20,941 bases of DNA, taken from contig DIZF01000030.1 of NCBI GenBank assembly GCA_002427815.1, positions 4,489 through 25,429 of the forward strand, read 5' to 3'. The first letter of the stretch is position 1. Every line of letters begins with the position of its first letter. The translations under genes and the position numbers were made by a program. Source of the stretch: Ramlibacter tataouinensis. Lineage in GTDB: Bacteria; Pseudomonadota; Gammaproteobacteria; Burkholderiales; Burkholderiaceae_C. The notes beneath the pieces are model-generated. The model was not told where the DNA came from, ran no database searches, and saw only the letters and a list, made by a program, of their open reading frames with translations. Below, in pieces: positions 16,848-20,941 of this stretch.

Positions 16848-17884
16848 TTCGCGGGCCGCTGCCGACCGGCGGCCTCCATCGCGGGGTCGTACCGTCCCTC
16901 GCACGCCGCGCCGTTCAGTCGCGCTCGTTCGAGCAACGCGTCTTGCGCGCTGCGCGCATTGACTGCCTGCCCCTTCCAAGCCTGCAGGACCGGCTCCTGC
17001 AGCGCGCGCCCGTACGAGAAGCTTAAGCCCCACGGTTGCGGCGCGAGCCGGTTCATCGCGTCGAGATGGACGGTCGCCTCAGCGGGCGTCTGTCCGCCGG
17101 ACAAGAAGAAGATGCCCGGCACGGCCGCTGGCACGCATCGCCTCAGGACGCGGACCGTCTGAGCGGAGACCTCGGCAACCGGTGCCTGTTGCGCCTGCTT
17201 CTTGCCGGCAACGACCATGCTCGGTTTCAGCAGCATGTGCTCGAGAACCACCCGGTGGCTATGCAGGGCAGCGAAGACTTCGTGCAGGACGGCTTCGGTC
17301 ACCTCGGCGCAGCGCTCGAGAGTATGACCGCCGTCCATCAGCACCTCGGGCTCTACGATCGGCACGACGCCTTCGTTGTGGCAGATCGCGGCGTAACGGG
17401 CCAGCGCGTCGGCGTTGGCCTCGATTGCGAGCCGGCTCGGCAGCGTGTCGGAGACGTTGTAGACCGCGCGCCACTTCGCGAAGCGCGCGCCTTGCTCCTT
17501 GTAGTCGCCGAGGCGCTTCGCGAGCCCGTCGAGTCCCTGCGTGATCTCATCGCCCGGCGCATGCGCGAGCGCGATCTTGCCGGCGTCGACCTTGATGCCG
17601 GGAACGATGCCCTGACGCGCGACCAGCTCGGGCAGCGGTGTGCCGTCGTCGCTTCGCTGGCCGAGCGTTTCCTCGTACAGGATGACGCCGCTGATGAACG
17701 CGCCGAGCCCGGGCGTCCCCAGCAGCAGGCTGCGGTATGCGCGCCGGTTCTCCTCGGTCGGCTCAACGCCGATCGCCTTGAACCGCTTGGCGATCGTCGG
17801 GCTGCTTTCATCGGCAGCCAGGATGCCCTTGCCGGCCTGGACCAGCGAATCGACCGTCGCCTGCAATTGGTCTCGATCGCCCAT
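16844..17884 (-). CDS. Class I fructose-bisphosphate aldolase
   Basis: The 346-residue protein cleaves fructose 1,6-bisphosphate into glyceraldehyde 3-phosphate and dihydroxyacetone phosphate through a Schiff base. It has the eukaryote-like class I pattern: GILAADESSPTIAKRF near the N-terminus, RAVYNVSD, IVEPEVLMDG and the Schiff-base Lys220 in LLKPSMV, then FLSGGQ and SFSYGRALQ. No metal site of the class II type is present. GGAGGA lies seven bases before the ATG at 17,882-17,884; an ATG 15 bases further upstream overlaps that ribosome site and is less likely. It is intact while its coupled downstream gene is truncated. Class I enzymes in Proteobacteria often belong to stress or C1/C3 metabolism sets. 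Confidence 0.92.
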   Translation of the reverse strand: MGDRDQLQATVDSLVQAGKGILAADESSPTIAKRFKAIGVEPTEENRRAYRSLLLGTPGLGAFISGVILYEETLGQRSDDGTPLPELVARQGIVPGIKVDAGKIALAHAPGDEITQGLDGLAKRLGDYKEQGARFAKWRAVYNVSDTLPSRLAIEANADALARYAAICHNEGVVPIVEPEVLMDGGHTLERCAEVTEAVLHEVFAALHSHRVVLEHMLLKPSMVVAGKKQAQQAPVAEVSAQTVRVLRRCVPAAVPGIFFLSGGQTPAEATVHLDAMNRLAPQPWGLSFSYGRALQEPVLQAWKGQAVNARSAQDALLERARLNGAACEGRYDPAMEAAGRQRPAK

Positions 17885-17950
17885 CGTGCATTCCTCCATG
17901 CGAGTGGCGTGGCCGAGTCCGGGGTCGAATCAGCGCGACGTCGATGCCAA

Positions 17951-18206
17951 GGCTGGTGCATCCGCTTGTGCGACGGCGTGCCCGAAGTCAGCTCCTTCGT
18001 CCTGCCCGACTACTACGCGGTAAAAATGTACTATACCGCTACTATGCCGCTCGGTCGAGGACGACCTCCACGGGCCCTGGGTGCAAGTCAACGGCGCGGA
18101 CCAGAACGTGCCCGTGCACCTGCCGCAGCGCTGGCCCCCCTGCCGGGTGGTGGACCGCGCTACCGCACGGCGCAGGGCCCGGCGCGCGCACGGAGGTCAG
18201 CGATGA
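17951..18206 (+). pseudogene. Coding-like remnant in two frames, family unknown
   Basis: Two stretches show codon third positions almost all G or C: 17,951 to about 18,010 (reads CDGVPEVSSFVLPDYYA) and 18,051-18,206 in the next frame (reads VEDDLHGPWVQVNG and PVHLPQRWPP, ends TGA). Between them is an AT-rich patch with GCGGTA/TACCGC inverted repeat. I infer a decayed plus-strand gene with a frameshift. I do not recognise the family. Confidence 0.3.
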
Positions 18207-18593
18207 GTGCGCCGACCAGAGCCGCCGTCATCATCGCCGTCATAGGGGCGCATGGGAGCCTGCTCGCCCCAGCGCGTGCTGGCAAAGACCGCGAGAAAGC
18301 GATCGAGATCGTCCGCCGGCAGGCCGTCGATGCCGGCGGCCCGCGCGCGGCCGCCGCCGCCGAACCGACTGCACAGCGCATCGGCGCCAGACGGCGACGC
18401 GAGCGGCGCGCGCACGCTGACCACATACGCGCCCGTGCGCTGCAGCTTGAGCACCGCATGGGCGCGCTGCGGCTGGGCGTTGGCCAGCTCGTTGGCGAGG
18501 CAGCCGAGCACGCGCCGGCTCGTGGAGCCGCCACTGCAGCGCGGCGCACAGGCCATCGGCGTCGCCGTTACAGACATCGAATCGCTGGGCCAT
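18197..18593 (-). pseudogene. DHH/DHHA1 phosphoesterase gene with internal deletion
   Basis: The ATG at 18,591-18,593 opens MAQRFDVCNGDADGLCAALQ, the typical DHH-family start with its Asp-rich metal site. At about 18,515 the frame is lost. The neighbouring frame then continues with LGCLANELANAQ and SRFGGGGRARAAG, the glycine-rich end of a DHHA1-like domain, to the stop at 18,197. Intact proteins of this type are about 300 residues; here only about 26 and 105 remain, so most of the catalytic core is deleted. The start overlaps the preceding gene's stop (TGATG), so it was the second gene of a coupled pair. Confidence 0.7.
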
Positions 18594-18920
18594 CACTCGT
18601 CCCGCAGATGCGGCGGCGATTCGCCTTCGGCCGGTCCGCCGGTCTCGGCATCGATCCACTCCTCGGTGCCGATCTCGTGCACCGCCTCCTGCAAGGTCTC
18701 ACCGGGCGCCAAGGCCTCGTCGCCTACCGCATCACGGTCTGCCTGCGCCAGCTCATAGCTCTCGAAGGGGCCGTACCCCTGATGACTGTCGGGGGCCTGC
18801 CAATAATGGCCGTCGGGACGTTCGATGACGGCGGGCGGCGCGCTATCGATCATCGGCGCGGCCGCCGGCCGCCGGCCCCGATGTTCGCTTCTTGCGCGAG
18901 GGTTTCGCTGATCGGACCAT
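18593..18920 (-). CDS. Small acidic protein, probably frameshifted near its start
   Basis: The main frame encodes VIERPDGHYWQAPDSHQGYG, FESYELAQADRDA and a Glu-rich tail ending SPPHLRDE; from the ATG at 18,851-18,853 it gives 86 residues. That ATG has no ribosome site. A well-placed GGAG precedes an ATG at 18,918-18,920 in another frame, which reads MVRSAKPSRKKRTSG and stops near 18,844. I infer one gene with a basic N-terminus broken by a frameshift near 18,850, or a later restart. No domain is recognised. The stop overlaps the DHH start. Confidence 0.5.
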
Positions 18921-19060
18921 GTTTGCACTCCTGTCTGCGGCCGTCACGGGCCCTTGTCTGCACCATAGGCGTCGGCGCAGCCGCCGCCTTGCGATCACTC
19001 AACAAAACCCGCCGATGGTGAACCTTTGCTGATCATGGTCCAGCTCCGAAGGAGCACACG
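18921..19060. other. Spacer with no recognised gene
   Basis: Nothing protein-like is seen on either strand. It separates a minus-strand gene pair from a plus-strand lipoprotein-like stub and may hold promoters for both. Confidence 0.4.
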
Positions 19061-19177
19061 ATGGCGCGATTTCATCACCCTCTGCTGCGACTCGCGCTGG
19101 CGCTGCCCGTGCTGGCGTGCCTCATCTGCCGTCGCTTTGACTGTGTCTACAAGTCTGACGACGTGAATGCACTATAG
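19061..19177 (+). CDS. Short lipoprotein-like peptide or stub
   Basis: AAGGAG lies seven bases before an ATG that opens a 38-residue frame: MARFHHPLLRLALALPVLAC, then a short Cys-containing tail. The basic start, hydrophobic stretch and LAC ending form a plausible lipobox with Cys20. The mature part would be only about 19 residues, so this may be the 5' end of a lipoprotein gene cut short. The family is unknown. Confidence 0.4.
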   Translation: MARFHHPLLRLALALPVLACLICRRFDCVYKSDDVNAL

Positions 19178-19215
19178 GTCGCATCACGGCACCCGCTTTG
19201 CGAATTCGCAAGCTT

Positions 19216-19430
19216 TCAGCGTGTTGCGGCATCGAGCAACGCGATGACCTCGTCGTCCTCGATCTGATGGAAATCGCGGTAGTGCGCGCCGACAGCGTCG
19301 AAGAACTCCGGCTGCGACAGGCACACCAGGTCGTCTTTCTCGGCGCGCAGCTGCGTCACGGTGGCGGCCGGCGCCACCGGGCACGGCGAGCACCAGGCGC
19401 GCCGCCTTGGAGCGCCAGCATCAAAGCGCG
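19216..19430 (-). pseudogene. C-terminal remnant of a phosphoribosyltransferase
   Basis: The final frame reads VTQLRAEKDDLVCLSQPEFF, then FDAVGAHYRDFHQIEDDEVI, and stops at 19,216. This aligns with the tail of the intact phosphoribosyltransferase at 12,898-13,578 (DDVICAETPEPFRAVGLWYQ) but is clearly another family member. The segment LVLAVP just upstream is in a different frame; one extra base near 19,376-19,381 explains this. The PRPP-binding part is absent. It is a 5'-deleted, frameshifted remnant. Confidence 0.65.
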
Positions 19431-19520
19431 GCGCGCGCCTGAGTGCTATCGTTTAATCGTTTGGCTGCCCAAAGTCATGAGCAGATCAGACGTCTCAAGC
19501 TCACAGAACGAGAATAAACG

Positions 19521-19953
19521 ATGTTCAAGCATGTTCTTGTCGCCACGGACGGCTCGCAGCTCTCGGAAAAAGCGGCGTTCAGCGCCGTGCAACTGGCCAA
19601 GTCGTTATCAGCGAGGCTGACCGCTGTTACAGCTTCAACCCCCTTTCACCGCGACTGACGCGGTGATGCTCACCGATACCGAGGAGGTCTATAAGGCACA
19701 GTGCGAGAGGCAAGCGGAAAAGTACCTGCGCGTCATCAAGACTGCGGCGGAGTCGTCGGGCCTGAGCTTCGAAGGGATACATGTATTCCACGATCATCCG
19801 TACGCCGGGATCATCGAAACCGCGAACAACAAAGGTTGCGACGTTATCTGCATGGCTTCGCACGGGCGTCGAGGGATAACCGCGCTGGTATTGGGCAGCG
19901 AGACGATGAAGGTACTCACCCACTCCAAAATCCCGGTTGTGGTGTGGCGTTAG
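19521..19953 (+). pseudogene. Frameshifted universal stress protein gene
   Basis: The first frame starts MFKHVLVATDGSQLSEKAAF, the beta-strand and Asp of UspA-type domains, and stops at a TGA after FHRD (about 19,656). The domain continues in the +1 frame: TDAVMLTDTEEVYKAQCERQ, then the ATP-binding motif region ASHGRRGITALVLGSET and HSKIPVVVWR, ending at 19,953. Joined, the two parts give a complete protein of about 144 residues. The break lies near 19,640-19,650, after a run of five C. A sequencing error is possible. A restart at the ATG 19,663 would lack the nucleotide-binding first strand. Confidence 0.8.
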
Positions 19954-20069
19954 AGATCGTGCCGACGTTGCACAGCATGCACGTTGCGCCGCGACGCGAC
20001 ACTTGCCGATAATTTCATTGGCAAGGCAGTCGTCCCGAGCAAAGGTTCTGGGGTTCGGGACATTTTCCG

Positions 20070-20191
20070 ATGGGGAAGCCGGTAACCCAATTCAACGAGC
20101 CCTTGACTGCATTGGAAGCGATCCACGCGCGGCAGTCCGTTCGCTCGCACACCACCCAAGACATTGCTCTGCGGGTATTGCTGAGCAACAG
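20070..20191 (+). pseudogene. N-terminal remnant of a nitroreductase
   Basis: From an ATG at 20,070 the frame reads MGKPVTQFNEPLTALEAIHA, RQSVRSHTTQDI and LRVLL, matching the start of nitroreductase-family flavoproteins (AIxxRRSVRxxTxxxV). After about 40 residues the frame passes into transporter sequence and soon stops. The flavin-binding remainder is missing. It is a 3'-truncated gene fused by deletion to the next fragment. Confidence 0.5.
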
Positions 20192-20455
20192 CTGCTGCTC
20201 ACGGCGTGGGGAACGTTGGTAGTTGGGCTGAGCGACAACCTGCTCTATCCGCTGCTGGTCAAGAACAGGCTGCGCATCCACACGGTGCCCGTCTTCATCG
20301 GTGTGCTCGGCGGCGTCTTTGCCTTCGGCGCGACCGGCTTCGTGCTGGGGCCGCTGGTCCTCGCCGTGGCGATGGCGCTGATCGATATCTGGCGCCGTCG
20401 CATGGCGCTCGGCGCAATCGAGGAAGGCGTCAACGAGCCGCGCCCGAAGAAGTAA
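20192..20455 (+). pseudogene. C-terminal remnant of an AI-2E family transporter
   Basis: The segment LLLTAWGTLVVGLSDNLLYP followed by GVLGGVFAFGATGFVLGPLV and a basic tail is the last two or three membrane helices of an AI-2E/PerM-type transporter, normally about 350 residues. Only 87 residues remain. The frame is open upstream to 19,937 but that part is unrelated, and no start is suitable. It is a 5'-deleted remnant joined to the nitroreductase head near 20,190. Confidence 0.65.
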
Positions 20456-20634
20456 TCTGGCGGCTCGTCGTCGCGTTGGTTGGCCGTGCGCGCCGGATGC
20501 GCAGCCTCGAGTCTGCTTCTGCCCGCCGCGCGTTATCCGTCTCTTCTGAATATCGATGTCGATGACGCTCGTTACCACTATTGCCCCGGTCGGACCATGT
20601 GATACGGTTGAAATTACTATCCGTTGGGGACCAA

Positions 20635-20941
20635 GTGAACATCGCTACAGGTGCGTGGGTCGTCGTGTGCGACGGCGGCAAGGCGCTGATCCTTGAGAAC
20701 AGCGGTTCGCCTGCCGCGTTAAAGCTCGACACCAAGGAAGTGCACGAGCACGCCAATGCGCCGACGCACCAGCAGGGTACCGACCACCCGGGCGGTGCAT
20801 CAATCGTTCGGCAACGCACGCAGCGCGGTCGAGCAGACCGATTGGCAGGATGAAGCGGAGCGCGTTTTCTTCGATTCTCTCGCGGCGGGAGAGCGGTGCG
20901 AAGCTGGACTGAGAAGAAGGAGAGTGGGTCGAAAAGACAGG
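20635..20941 (+). pseudogene. Frameshifted host-attachment family gene, runs off window
   Basis: A GTG at 20,635 opens VNIATGAWVVVCDGGKALIL, followed by HEHANAPTHQQGTDHPG, the N-terminal pattern of the family called protein required for attachment to host cells. After HPG near 20,791 the frame is wrong; the +1 frame continues VHQSFGNARSAVEQTDWQDE and AERVFFDSLAAGE, exactly what the family has next. Loss of two bases explains the shift. The rest lies outside the window. A TTG start at 20,581 is less likely. Family function is uncertain despite its name. Confidence 0.65.

Noticed and set aside
17036..19021. Long plus-strand open frame of 661 codons
   Set aside because: It is antisense to the aldolase and the DHH remnant. 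Its residues are not family-like and the aldolase frame is clearly the real one.
19639..19660. Programmed frameshift in the universal stress gene
   Set aside because: No known slippery pattern with stimulatory structure is evident; mutation or sequence error is the simpler explanation, and nearby genes are broken too.

Overview
The window is GC-rich DNA that reads like a beta-proteobacterium, most likely a member of the Burkholderiales. This rests on the style of several small proteins (Cys-rich 77-aa protein, PRC-barrel, CsbD, host-attachment family, universal stress protein) and on a class I fructose-bisphosphate aldolase followed by a glyoxalase-like gene. The genus is not fixed. No rRNA, tRNA, CRISPR array or insertion sequence was seen.

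Layout. 1-5,460 (minus strand): small coupled gene, CBS-domain protein, Cys-rich metal-binding protein, a P2-type Ca2+-like ATPase and a membrane protein that shares the ATPase's N-terminal HMA-like domain. 5,474-7,711 (minus): an ATP-grasp gene fused to the tail of an erythromycin-esterase gene, then a DUF305 periplasmic protein and a Cys-rich copper-storage protein. 7,920-9,154 (minus): Pro-rich and acidic small proteins coupled by ATGA overlaps to a PRC-barrel protein, and a CsbD protein. 9,401-10,681 (plus): phospholipase D/cardiolipin synthase-like enzyme. 10,888-11,883: small unrecognised or poorly understood proteins. 12,215-16,521 (plus): alpha/beta hydrolase, phosphoribosyltransferase, erythromycin-esterase homologue and cyclopropane-fatty-acid synthase, close together and partly coupled. 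16,522-20,941: an intact class I aldolase among broken genes: a gene stub facing a truncated glyoxalase-like gene, a DHH phosphoesterase with its middle deleted, a phosphoribosyltransferase tail, a frameshifted universal stress protein, a nitroreductase head joined to an AI-2E transporter tail, and a frameshifted host-attachment protein.

Taken together the gene content (P2 ATPase, CBS protein, universal stress protein, nitroreductase, hydrolase/phosphoribosyltransferase, erythromycin-esterase homologue) matches the families found in the mycobacterial DosR dormancy regulon and in the low-oxygen-activated (lxa) locus of Burkholderia cenocepacia. I infer a stress or low-oxygen survival island with copper-handling and envelope-lipid functions. 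Its right third appears to be decaying by deletions and frameshifts.

The two most notable structures are (i) a 252-bp inverted repeat about 9 kb apart that places the same erythromycin-esterase C-terminus on two unrelated proteins, and (ii) a tandem copy of a cysteine-less HMA-like domain on two adjacent membrane proteins.
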